A stretch of DNA of 11,938 bases from Flavipsychrobacter stenotrophus (GTDB taxonomy: Bacteria; Bacteroidota; Bacteroidia; Chitinophagales; Chitinophagaceae). The stretch covers positions 1 through 11,938 of the forward strand of contig CANBTK010000018.1 in assembly GCA_947372365.1 (NCBI GenBank), read 5' to 3'. The position numbers and the translations under genes are program-made. The notes below the pieces were generated by a model, which saw only the letters and a program-made list of their open reading frames with translations, was not told where the DNA came from and ran no database searches. Shown in pieces: positions 6,149 through 11,938 of the stretch (its first letter is position 1; every line of letters starts with the position of its first letter).

Positions 6149-8275
6149 TTATTGGGGCTGCCCGGTAGGTGGTGGTGCCCCGTTACCACTAGCCCGCATC
6201 CTTGTTACGGCACTAAGTATGTTATTGGCCATGCCGTTCTCGGGTAGCACTTTTATAGCCTCATTTAGCTGGGCTACAGCCTTATCATATTGTTTCATGT
6301 TGGCGAAAGCAAGCCCCATTCCACACAGTGCGTTGTAGTTGGAAAACGGCGAGATATTGTACTGCAGGCCAAGCGAACCATACTTTAAGCTCTCCTCATT
6401 CTTGCCAAGCTGCGCCTTTATGAGTGCCCAAACACCAAACAAGCCAACATTGTCAGGGCTGTATTGCTTGAAGTAAACTGTGAGGAAAGAATCTGCCAGC
6501 GCATTATCGCGGGCTTCGAACGCCCTGCGCGCCAGTATGTCAAGCCTTACAGTATCCTTCAGCACTGCGCATTCGGCCAGCCCGTCTATTTTCTCCAGGT
6601 GTATAGCCTGGCTTGGGGGGTAAAGCTTTTCCAGGTATTCAGGCGTCAGGAACTGTTTGCTGAATACCGAATAGCTCCAGGGCTGGCCATACCGCGTAGG
6701 TACATCATTAAGCACCACTTTCACTTTAGCGCCCGGATAGTGGCGCTTGATGTAGTATTTTACAAACATATCCATGTCGGTGCTTATGGTAACACTGTCC
6801 TTGGCCTGCATAATAGGCTCATGAACCATAAGCCATTCCAGCGCATCCTTCATGGTAATCTTCCAATAGTCGGTTTCGTATTCATAGTACACTTTTTTGT
6901 ACCCGCCCGAAAATTCATTGAAATACGCATAGCCGTATGGATGGTTTTTTATTACCCACATAACCGGGCGCACCAGCCCGAGGGCGCAAACCGCCAGCAT
7001 AGCCCACTGAAAGCTTTGTTTCTTCAGGCTGCTGAAAACATCATTTAAGCCCATGGCGGCAATGATAACCAAGCCGGGGTAAATGAACATAAAATGCCGC
7101 CATGCCGAATAGAGTGCCACGTTTGACATGATGGCATACACTATCGGGAAAATACTGGTAAACAGGATAAAGGAGGTGAGCTTCCAGTCGTATTGCTTCT
7201 TTTTGGTGAACGCAATAAAGATGCCTAAAAGGATGGCCGCAAGGATAAATATCGGCACCGTAATAAGTATGAATTTGGGCAAGTAATAAACAGGTATGCT
7301 GAGCGAATCAGTAAAAATGCCTTCAAAATTCAGCGGGATTTTCATAGGGAACTTCTTGACCACTGTAAGGGTAGTGGTAAGGTTATTCATAGGGTCGCGC
7401 AGTACATAGGGCCAGGTAACTACAACCAGGGCCAGGCCGCCGCCAATAATAGCCGCCAATTTAAATATAAGCTGCTTTATGTTCCCGATAGCCTTTGCCA
7501 GCATGCCCGTTTGGCTTATAGTATACACCAGCATGAAAAGGCCGAGCGAGAAAATAAGGAGTAGCCCGCCTATACGGGTGCCTGTTGTGAAGGCAAATGA
7601 TGCCATCAGGCACAGGGACGTTTTCCAAGACGGGGAAGGAAGCTCTTCGAGGAACTGAATGATAAAATAGAGCGTAGCGAGGTAACCTGTGCAAAACGGT
7701 ATGTCTTTAGAATTGAACAACGTGCCACCAAAAAATGCCGGGGTGAGGAAGAGCAGCCATATAGTAAAGAGCGCCGTTCGCCAGCCCCCCAATTTGCGGG
7801 CAATCAACCCGCTAAACAGCAAGGCAAGCACCCCGAATATTTGTATAAATACATGCCGGGAGTTGAATTCGCCAGCTCCCTTATCCAGCCCGGTTACTTT
7901 ATTGAATATTACAGGCACATACTCAAAGGCAGTGCCATAAAAACGCAGGATGCTTTCAATTTTTGTTTCATCTGTAGCCGGTAGCCCCATGAAAGTGGTG
8001 TCCTTGCCCCCGCTGGTGTAATAAGCAACATTGGCTTTGCAATAGTTGTTCATGTCCATCTCGTCGGTATGGAAGCCAACGTTGTAGCCACTAATGAGGA
8101 AGGTAACCAGCATGGCCAGCAGCGATGCATAAAAAACTTTTCGGAGTAGCGGGTTATCGTAGGTGGGGGCTATGGTGGTGGCAGTTGCAGCTGGGTTGCT
8201 AGGCTCAGCGTTAACAGCATCCCGGATAGTAGGATTGGGCGTATTTCCCTGCGATGGCTTTTTTTTAGACGACAT
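6149..8275 (-). CDS. GT-C fold (PMT/ArnT-like, GT39-type) membrane glycosyltransferase with C-terminal TPR region
   Basis: A 708-aa paralog of the plus-strand 715-aa protein, complete and without frameshift. Residues 1-43 form a polar Pro/Thr/Ala-rich cytoplasmic tail. About 10-11 hydrophobic segments lie between about 46 and 442. The first extracytoplasmic loop has FHTDEMDM (H69, D71, E72), the expected acidic pair of GT-C transferases. Further conserved blocks are FNSKD (187-191), WRHFMFIYPG (392-401), YFNEFSGG (451-458) and DYW (469-471). Residues 472-708 are soluble. TPR-like helix pairs span about 612-690 (ALIKAQLGKNEESLKYG, GMGLAFANMKQYDKAVAQL), and a short Gly/Pro-rich end follows. The first loop insert is intermediate in length among the paralogs. 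By family analogy it transfers a sugar from a lipid carrier outside the cytoplasm; acceptor and donor are not identifiable. It is inverted relative to the other copies and separated from them by two small genes. I find no convincing promoter immediately upstream. Confidence 0.85.
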   Translation of the reverse strand: MSSKKKPSQGNTPNPTIRDAVNAEPSNPAATATTIAPTYDNPLLRKVFYASLLAMLVTFLISGYNVGFHTDEMDMNNYCKANVAYYTSGGKDTTFMGLPATDETKIESILRFYGTAFEYVPVIFNKVTGLDKGAGEFNSRHVFIQIFGVLALLFSGLIARKLGGWRTALFTIWLLFLTPAFFGGTLFNSKDIPFCTGYLATLYFIIQFLEELPSPSWKTSLCLMASFAFTTGTRIGGLLLIFSLGLFMLVYTISQTGMLAKAIGNIKQLIFKLAAIIGGGLALVVVTWPYVLRDPMNNLTTTLTVVKKFPMKIPLNFEGIFTDSLSIPVYYLPKFILITVPIFILAAILLGIFIAFTKKKQYDWKLTSFILFTSIFPIVYAIMSNVALYSAWRHFMFIYPGLVIIAAMGLNDVFSSLKKQSFQWAMLAVCALGLVRPVMWVIKNHPYGYAYFNEFSGGYKKVYYEYETDYWKITMKDALEWLMVHEPIMQAKDSVTISTDMDMFVKYYIKRHYPGAKVKVVLNDVPTRYGQPWSYSVFSKQFLTPEYLEKLYPPSQAIHLEKIDGLAECAVLKDTVRLDILARRAFEARDNALADSFLTVYFKQYSPDNVGLFGVWALIKAQLGKNEESLKYGSLGLQYNISPFSNYNALCGMGLAFANMKQYDKAVAQLNEAIKVLPENGMANNILSAVTRMRASGNGAPPPTGQPQ

Positions 8276-8349
8276 GATTTTTAAGGGGTATTAAAACCGA
8301 AGCCAAAGTATGAAAAATAGAGCTAAAAATGAAGTTTGGCTACTACAAA

Positions 8350-8402
8350 CCATCGCGTACCATGTTAAGCACGCAAGTAGGTTAAGGCCACTTAACCGAT
8401 GG
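8350..8402. repeat. Nested inverted repeats in the gap between two minus-strand genes
   Basis: The intergenic stretch 8276-8463 contains a perfect 7-bp inverted repeat, GGTTAAG (8380-8386) and CTTAACC (8391-8397), with a 4-nt loop. It lies inside an outer 6-bp repeat, CCATCG (8350-8355) and CGATGG (8397-8402), that shares one base with it. No T-run follows in either direction. It could be an operator for the downstream glycosyltransferase gene or a transcript-end structure for the upstream one; neither is shown. Confidence 0.5.
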
Positions 8403-8463
8403 CAAACCCACAAGGCACGGTATAGTTTAAAGCAATAGGGTAGTGCAACAAAAAAAGCCGGTG

Positions 8464-8859
8464 TTATTCAGCGTAGAAAGTTTTAATCACCACATCTTCA
8501 TTTTCGCGTTCAGGCTCCCACGTGAGCGTCATAAACTCTTTGCCGTTATTGGTAGTTGAAAATTCAGCATGGTAATTCCTGTTGCCAATCTGCACAATTA
8601 TCTCCGGGTCATTAATGTAGTCACCGTTAGTTACACTCCAGATGGATGCAGGCTTTTTGGTTTTATACTTTCTGTTTTCCTCAACTACGGTATGGTTCTT
8701 GTAAAAAGTAAGGTTGCTGAAATTTTCATCACTTGCGGTAATGTAAATGGTTGAGCCTATCCATTTCTTTTTAACGGCGCCTGCCAGTTTAAAATGTATA
8801 TCCTGTGCGTGAGTGATGAACGATAAACAAACCAGCGTCAAAGTGGTTAAAAATTTCAT
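8464..8859 (-). CDS. Secreted hypothetical protein, 131 aa (possible lipocalin-like fold)
   Basis: The product begins MKFLTTLTLVCLSFITHAQ, a signal peptide with likely cleavage after A18 (THA/QD). The internal C11 is inside the hydrophobic core and does not form a good lipobox. The mature part is about 113 residues. It alternates in short beta-like stretches: KKWIGSTIYITAS, NLTFYKNHTVVEE, EIIVQIGNRNYHAEF, FMTLTWEPE. An early W-x-G and a strand-rich layout of this length resemble small lipocalin-like proteins, but that is a guess from pattern only. A strong promoter lies just upstream, and no neighbour suggests a shared pathway. The gap to the glycosyltransferase gene downstream is 188 bp with no clear terminator, so some read-through is possible. 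Confidence 0.7.
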   Translation of the reverse strand: MKFLTTLTLVCLSFITHAQDIHFKLAGAVKKKWIGSTIYITASDENFSNLTFYKNHTVVEENRKYKTKKPASIWSVTNGDYINDPEIIVQIGNRNYHAEFSTTNNGKEFMTLTWEPERENEDVVIKTFYAE

Positions 8860-8876
8860 GGTATGGCTTTATGGAA

Positions 8877-8907
8877 CAAAAATAGTACTTATTCGTAATG
8901 GTACAAC
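8877..8907 (-). promoter_or_regulatory. Bacteroidota-type promoter of the 131-aa secreted protein gene
   Basis: On the minus strand, GTTG (8904-8907) is followed by 19 bp and TATTTTTG (8877-8884), a perfect TAnnTTTG match. The ATG lies 17 bp further on, leaving a very short leader. Confidence 0.65.
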
Positions 8908-9076
8908 CCTGAGGGCATTCCGATATGATGTTTATCAACAATAAATTGCTGCCCGGGTACATTGTGTTAAGAAATCTTTATTGTTTTTTGAGCTGTTTAA
9001 AACGCTGTAACCCTCGACAGCAAAGGGTTTGGCTAACATTGCATCAAGAAATATGTTGCGATTTTTCAAAAAAACT

Positions 9077-9106
9077 TTTGAAAATCGAATTGATGCTCTA
9101 ATTTTG
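9077..9106 (+). promoter_or_regulatory. Promoter of the tRNA-Ser gene
   Basis: TTTG (9077-9080), an 18-bp spacer and TAATTTTG (9099-9106), a perfect TAnnTTTG match, lie directly before the tRNA. The expected start point falls within a few bases of the mature 5' end at 9112, so the transcript would have almost no 5' leader. An imperfect palindrome at 9059-9087 overlaps the upstream element. Confidence 0.65.
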
Positions 9107-9111
9107 ACCTC

Positions 9112-9196
9112 GGAGAGATGGCAGAGCGGTCGATTGCGGCAGTCTTGAAAACTGTTGACTGTTATAGGTCCGGGGGTTCGAATCCCTCTCTCTCCG
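9112..9196 (+). tRNA. tRNA-Ser (anticodon UGA)
   Basis: An 85-nt class II tRNA. The acceptor stem pairs GGAGAGA (9112-9118) with TCTCTCC (9189-9195), with discriminator G at 9196. The anticodon stem is GCAGT/ACTGT around the loop CTTGAAA, with anticodon TGA at 9146-9148. A long variable arm with a GAC...GTC stem, typical of serine tRNAs, is followed by a T arm with the loop TTCGAAT and a 5-bp stem with one G-U pair. The CCA end is not encoded (CCG follows the discriminator). The 3' part from 9162 is also the antisense end of the serine recombinase gene, and this 3' end is the likely integration target of the neighbouring element. Confidence 0.97.
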
Positions 9197-9200
9197 CCGA
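9162..9200. other. Presumed attachment junction (attL/attR side) at the tRNA-Ser 3' end
   Basis: The recombinase gene ends inside the tRNA, and the tRNA structure remains complete up to 9196. This is the expected picture when an element inserts at a tRNA 3' end and restores it. The exact core cannot be set, because the second copy of the tRNA 3' end is not present in the remaining 2.7 kb of the window. The boundaries given are an inference. Confidence 0.4.
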
Positions 9201-10766
9201 AAGGGACAAACTGGTAGCAATACCAATTTGTCCCTTATTATTTTCCCCTGAATCGCTTTGCAGGCTTGCAATCAGCTCAAAGATAGAATTCACTCTATCG
9301 GTTCGAAATGCTCCGTTTTTGCGGTCATACACAATTCCTTCAGGAAAGAGCAGTTTCTGCAACTTTTCTTTGCCGGTAAAATCTCCGGAAGCCCATACGG
9401 TATTGAGTTCTGAGGCAATGGTTATTGCTTTCTCAATTGCAGCAGCAAGGTTCGAAATTCCACTGCCCAGTTTAGCCAGTTTATCCGCAATTTCCTGATG
9501 CTCCTTATTGTAGCGTGGAAAGTACTTGTCGAACTGCTCCCTGCTCATTTCCTTCTTAATGTAGTAGCCTTCCTCAATATTTTCAAGACGCTCCTCCACG
9601 ACAGCAAGCTGCTTTCTGTATTCTGCTTCCAGTTCCACCGTTTCCCTGTTGATCTCAGTCCATATCAATTTCATCCTTTCCAGCAAAGGTGCCTTCAGCT
9701 CTTCTTTAATACTGTATTTACTGAGCAACTCCTCAAACAACTTGTGCATCTGCTTTGCGCTTTTATTGCATTTACAGCCGATCGTCCGGCATTTGTAATA
9801 CCACAGGTTCTTTGCTTTTACCACGTAGCCTGTAAAAGGCTGGCCACAATCACTGCACCTGATAAACACTTTTAAAGGTATCTCGTCTGTTTCCTTTTTA
9901 TGTGGTACACCATATCCCGCAGATTTTTCATTTATGGTATTCACCTTCATAAAGATGTCCTGAGATATGAGTTTTTCATGTACACCTTCCACGACCTGCC
10001 CTTCCAGCATACCATGAGCAATCAACCCGCAATAGAATGGATTTTTAAAGATCTTCGTTAGCTGTTGCTTGTACATGGGTACACCCATCGCTTTCAGACG
10101 TTCGATGATCTCATCATTCTTGGTACCTTCACTTTTCCAGATAAATGCTTTTCTCAGTTTTTTACCTACAGCATTTACAACGATTTTCCTATCACCGTTA
10201 GTCCGCACAATGTCATAGCCCATAGGTTGCTTGGTTACCCAAATCCCCTTGCTGAACTTTTCCTTCATTCCGGCAACAGCCCGCTGTTTTCTCAGCTGGT
10301 TGTCGTATTGTGAAAAGATAAAGTGAATGGATTGCTGTAATACTCCGCTCGGATTGGAAGTGTCCGCAGGTTGGGTAACAGCAAACACCGTAACGCCATA
10401 TTTTTCCCTGAGTTCTTCAGCTAGTTTTATAGCACCGCCTCCGGTCCTGCTGAACCTGTCCAGCGTATAAACTAGAATATGTGATACTTTGTCTTTGTGC
10501 TTTCTGATATAATCCAGCATCCGCTGGAACTCCTTGCGTCCATCTGTTTTGGCACTCTCATAGGTTCCGCCAAAGGTTTCGGTAATACTAAAATTGTTGC
10601 GGCTGGCATACTCTTCTATCGTTTTGCGCTGGAAGTCCAGCGATAGATTGTTGTCTGCTTGCTCCTTGCTGGAAACCCTGGTATAGACGACGGCCCTATT
10701 GTTCTCTGCCTTACGGACTGCCGAACGGCTTGATTTTCCGAACTTTCCCAATGCTATAGTCTTCAT
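9162..10766 (-). CDS. Large serine recombinase (site-specific integrase/resolvase family)
   Basis: A 534-aa recombinase. The N-terminal catalytic domain has YTRVSSKEQ (27-36, with S32 the expected nucleophile) and TLDRFSR (101-107), whose arginines match the active-site set of serine recombinases. A recombinase domain spans about 180-290. A zinc-ribbon-like block follows, with C304, C307, C326 and C331/C333. A long helical, probably coiled-coil stretch lies at about 355-435. This layout is that of large serine integrases, which cut and rejoin attP and attB through a phosphoserine link. The ATG at 10766 overlaps the stop of the upstream 92-aa gene (ATGA), supporting both the start and translational coupling. 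The last residues, EGFEPPDL, are encoded by the antisense of tRNA-Ser, and the part from about residue 510 may belong to the junction sequence rather than to the conserved protein. The probable role is insertion and excision of the element carrying it. Confidence 0.93.
   Translation of the reverse strand: MKTIALGKFGKSSRSAVRKAENNRAVVYTRVSSKEQADNNLSLDFQRKTIEEYASRNNFSITETFGGTYESAKTDGRKEFQRMLDYIRKHKDKVSHILVYTLDRFSRTGGGAIKLAEELREKYGVTVFAVTQPADTSNPSGVLQQSIHFIFSQYDNQLRKQRAVAGMKEKFSKGIWVTKQPMGYDIVRTNGDRKIVVNAVGKKLRKAFIWKSEGTKNDEIIERLKAMGVPMYKQQLTKIFKNPFYCGLIAHGMLEGQVVEGVHEKLISQDIFMKVNTINEKSAGYGVPHKKETDEIPLKVFIRCSDCGQPFTGYVVKAKNLWYYKCRTIGCKCNKSAKQMHKLFEELLSKYSIKEELKAPLLERMKLIWTEINRETVELEAEYRKQLAVVEERLENIEEGYYIKKEMSREQFDKYFPRYNKEHQEIADKLAKLGSGISNLAAAIEKAITIASELNTVWASGDFTGKEKLQKLLFPEGIVYDRKNGAFRTDRVNSIFELIASLQSDSGENNKGQIGIATSLSLSAEREGFEPPDL
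9201..9236 (+). terminator. Hairpin directly after tRNA-Ser, likely its terminator
   Basis: Bases 9201-9216 pair with 9221-9236 in a 16-bp stem around the loop GCAA, with a single C-A mismatch on the plus strand (a G-U pair on the minus strand). A moderately T-rich stretch (ATTATTTT) follows on the plus side. It starts 4 bp after the tRNA and could end that transcript. It also lies inside the 3' coding end of the recombinase and could be part of the element's attachment region. Confidence 0.55.
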
Positions 10767-11041
10767 GCTGCTAATTTTCCGGGTTGTTGATTGTTAGGTG
10801 CAATTTTACTGTCGTTTTCGCTTATAACTATTTGATTATCAATATGTGTGCCAGTTTTTGACATTGCGCAGTTAAAAAGCATAGATGCGAATTGGTCAAG
10901 GCTACTTATGACTTCATTAGCTTCCTCATCACTGTAATGTTCGCAGCCCTTAAAAGAGCGCAACCAGTCGGCGGGCTTATCAAATTTATCAAATGTCGGG
11001 GTATTACTTTCGCTCTCCTCATTTTCTTTACTCGGTTTCAT
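10763..11041 (-). CDS. Small acidic protein, 92 aa, translationally coupled to the serine recombinase
   Basis: A hydrophilic 92-residue protein of unknown function. Residues 1-20 are polar and Glu/Ser/Asn-rich. Residues 18-60 (FDKPADWLRSFKGCEHYSDEEANEV, then ISSLDQFASMLFNCAM) look like two amphipathic helices with conserved-looking W, F, DEEA and aromatic positions. The final 30 residues are again polar and probably disordered. No signal peptide or membrane segment is seen. Its TGA overlaps the recombinase ATG in an ATGA tetranucleotide, so the two are almost certainly one operon. My impression is that short proteins with a D/S-D-E-E-A motif often precede serine recombinases in Bacteroidota. 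It may help the recombinase as a directionality or accessory factor, but this rests on position, not homology. Confidence 0.7.
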   Translation of the reverse strand: MKPSKENEESESNTPTFDKFDKPADWLRSFKGCEHYSDEEANEVISSLDQFASMLFNCAMSKTGTHIDNQIVISENDSKIAPNNQQPGKLAA

Positions 11042-11175
11042 AAAAGGTAGTATTAGTTAGGGTAAATAAATATTAGGTATTCATTTATGCTTACGTCTAA
11101 ACGTAACCAATGGTTAAGCTTTGGTGTTAGGTTAAACGATACATTATTAGTAGTTCTAGGTTGCTTCACGAAACA

Positions 11176-11230
11176 GCGGTAGCCGTGTCGGTTGCAATTG
11201 TCTGCAACAGACAATACAGTAGCTTACCGC
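11176..11230. repeat. Nested inverted repeats upstream of the recombinase operon
   Basis: An inner perfect 8-bp inverted repeat, ATTGTCTG (11197-11204) and CAGACAAT (11208-11215), has a 3-nt loop. An outer repeat, GCGGTAGC (11176-11183) with GCTTACCGC (11222-11230), encloses it and pairs with one bulged T. A further short repeat, TAACC-AAT-GGTTA, lies at 11104-11116, closer to the operon. The position 135 bp upstream of the 92-aa gene start fits an operator, a recombination site or a structured RNA. Confidence 0.6.
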
Positions 11231-11275
11231 AAACGTTCAGCCGTCGCAGTTCATAACTAATTCGATAAGTCTTAC

Positions 11276-11473
11276 TTATAAGTTCGGTGGCCTTTCTAAT
11301 ATTGAATATGTAAACCTGTTTAGTGATGCAGATATTTGGTCGGAATTACAAATCATACTATAAAGTGACTCGAACGCACAATTATAATTTCGTGCAGATA
11401 CAGAGTGCATTTCATGTAATTCATCTTCTTCCCCATTTTGGGCGATGTGGTTGTTTTCCGTTATCCAAAACAT
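11276..11473 (-). CDS. Doubtful small open reading frame, 65 aa
   Basis: An ATG-to-TAA frame encoding 65 residues, beginning MFWITENNHIAQNGEEDELH. It has no signal peptide, no membrane segment and no family that I recognise. The composition is not obviously abnormal, and it lies on the same strand as the recombinase operon, 235 bp upstream of the 92-aa gene. No promoter matching the Bacteroidota pattern is visible before it. It is listed because no other gene covers this stretch; it may well be a chance frame. Confidence 0.2.
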   Translation of the reverse strand: MFWITENNHIAQNGEEDELHEMHSVSARNYNCAFESLYSMICNSDQISASLNRFTYSILERPPNL

Positions 11474-11860
11474 AGTTTTTATTTTTAGTATATCACTATC
11501 ATTTATATTTCACCGATTACAAATAATTACCTGCTTTGCATTTGCAATGGAAAGTTGTCCCTCAGGAATATCCGCTTGCAAGGTTATGCGGAGGTAGTCG
11601 TAGTGGTTCCGAACAATTCCGAACGTCGACAAGCTTGCTATATTAGCCTCATTTATTAAAGCTACAACGCCCCGAAAGCGTCCTTTACATCTTTAGGTAG
11701 ATATGGGAAGAAACGGGTAGTTTCAGGAAGCAAACATTTTTATTTTTACTGCCTCATGACATAAACTCACTATCCAGCCTCGGCTTCTCATATAAAATTA
11801 GGCTTGCCATTATACTTGGCTTTCCCGGTTTGGGTTAAATTGGAAACGTTTGGGAACGAA
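11474..11860. other. Gene-poor stretch with short repeats
   Basis: I see no convincing gene on either strand here. Visible structure includes an inverted repeat TTGCA-TT-TGCAA around 11536-11547, TCCGC (11571-11575) with GCGGA (11588-11592), and a direct repeat TTCCGAAC at 11607-11614 and 11617-11624. Two TTTGGG copies start 20 bp apart, at 11829 and 11849. Confidence 0.4.
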
Positions 11861-11938
11861 ATGGCACAAAAGGGCACAGAAAGGCACATTCGAAGGGCTG
11901 TTTTGACTTTGCTTGTGTTTAGAAAAATAACACTTGAT
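11861..11938 (+). CDS. Possible start of a gene running off the right edge
   Basis: From ATG 11861 the plus-strand frame stays open for 26 codons to the last base of the window (MAQKGTERHIRRAVLTLLVF, then RKITLD). The same frame is open upstream back to a stop at 11762-11764. No ribosome site or promoter is evident, and the stretch includes the 10-bp direct repeats, so coding is uncertain. Confidence 0.2.
   Translation, partial: MAQKGTERHIRRAVLTLLVFRKITLD
11863..11888. repeat. Three GGCACA direct repeats at exact 10-bp spacing
   Basis: GGCACA occurs at 11863-11868, 11873-11878 and 11883-11888, one helical turn apart. Because 10 is not a multiple of 3, the copies fall in different reading frames, so the pattern is not a protein-level repeat. 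It could be a set of protein-binding sites near the right edge. Confidence 0.6.

Larger units (their letters stand above)
9197..11938. mobile_element. Left part of a putative integrated element (tRNA-Ser-targeted, right end outside window)
   Basis: From the end of tRNA-Ser to the window edge the content changes. It holds a serine recombinase, a small coupled gene, and then about 900 bases of gene-poor DNA rich in short repeats. The other genes in the window look like ordinary chromosomal membrane and secreted-protein genes. The left edge is inferred from the recombinase/tRNA overlap. No cargo gene is recognised, and a decayed or very small element is equally possible. Confidence 0.4.

Noticed and set aside
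6464-7048. 194-aa plus-strand open frame inside the 708-aa glycosyltransferase region
   Set aside because: It lies fully antisense to conserved residues of the minus-strand paralog; its sequence shows no domain and no independent start signal.
9162-9200. Second copy of the tRNA 3' end marking the far end of the element
   Set aside because: I looked for the T-arm and acceptor sequence through 11042-11938 and did not find it, so no right boundary is claimed.
9118-9498. 126-aa plus-strand frame beginning in the tRNA (MAERSIAAV...)
   Set aside because: It starts within tRNA-Ser and then runs antisense to the recombinase; the N-terminal residues are the translated tRNA, a known annotation artefact.

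Overview
The window looks like a chromosomal segment of a Bacteroidota bacterium, possibly Chitinophagales-like. The main evidence is several promoter-like sites that fit the Bacteroidota consensus (TTTG or TTG, 18-20 bp, then TAnnTTTG) placed before genes whose starts are otherwise supported. The three small exported proteins, one with a lipobox, fit this too. The assignment is inferred from sequence style, not from a database match.

Region A (1-8275) is a family cluster of large polytopic membrane proteins that look like GT-C (PMT/ArnT-like, GT39-type) glycosyltransferases carrying a C-terminal soluble domain with TPR-like repeats. Four members are present: the last 50 codons of one (1-153, +), a frameshifted copy (247-2299, +), an intact 715-aa copy (2470-4617, +) and an intact 708-aa copy on the other strand (6149-8275, -). 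Between the two intact copies sit two unrelated small genes on the minus strand, a secreted 187-aa protein (4763-5326) and a 163-aa lipoprotein (5552-6043), each with its own recognisable promoter. A strong bidirectional hairpin separates the converging genes at 4617/4763. The broken copy has lost a net 41 nt inside one membrane helix. The intact plus-strand copy carries a perfect 19-bp inverted repeat inside its coding sequence.

Region B (8276-9111) holds an intergenic stretch with nested inverted repeats, a 131-aa secreted protein (8464-8859, -) with a near-consensus promoter, and the promoter of a tRNA gene.

Region C (9112-11938) begins with tRNA-Ser(UGA). A large serine recombinase gene (9162-10766, -) runs into the 3' part of this tRNA antisense, so its last residues are encoded by the tRNA. 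It overlaps a 92-aa gene upstream by 4 nt (ATGA). This layout suggests the left edge of an integrated element that used the tRNA-Ser 3' end as its target; the right edge is not visible. The remaining 900 bases hold no convincing gene but contain structured repeats: a nested inverted repeat 135 bp upstream of the recombinase operon, and two groups of direct repeats spaced exactly 10 bp apart.

The membrane paralogs probably transfer sugars from a lipid carrier to an exported acceptor. The target cannot be read from this window. I see no defence system, CRISPR array or complete insertion sequence. The points that depart from an ordinary annotation are the paralog cluster with its decay, the intragenic palindrome, and the recombinase/tRNA junction.
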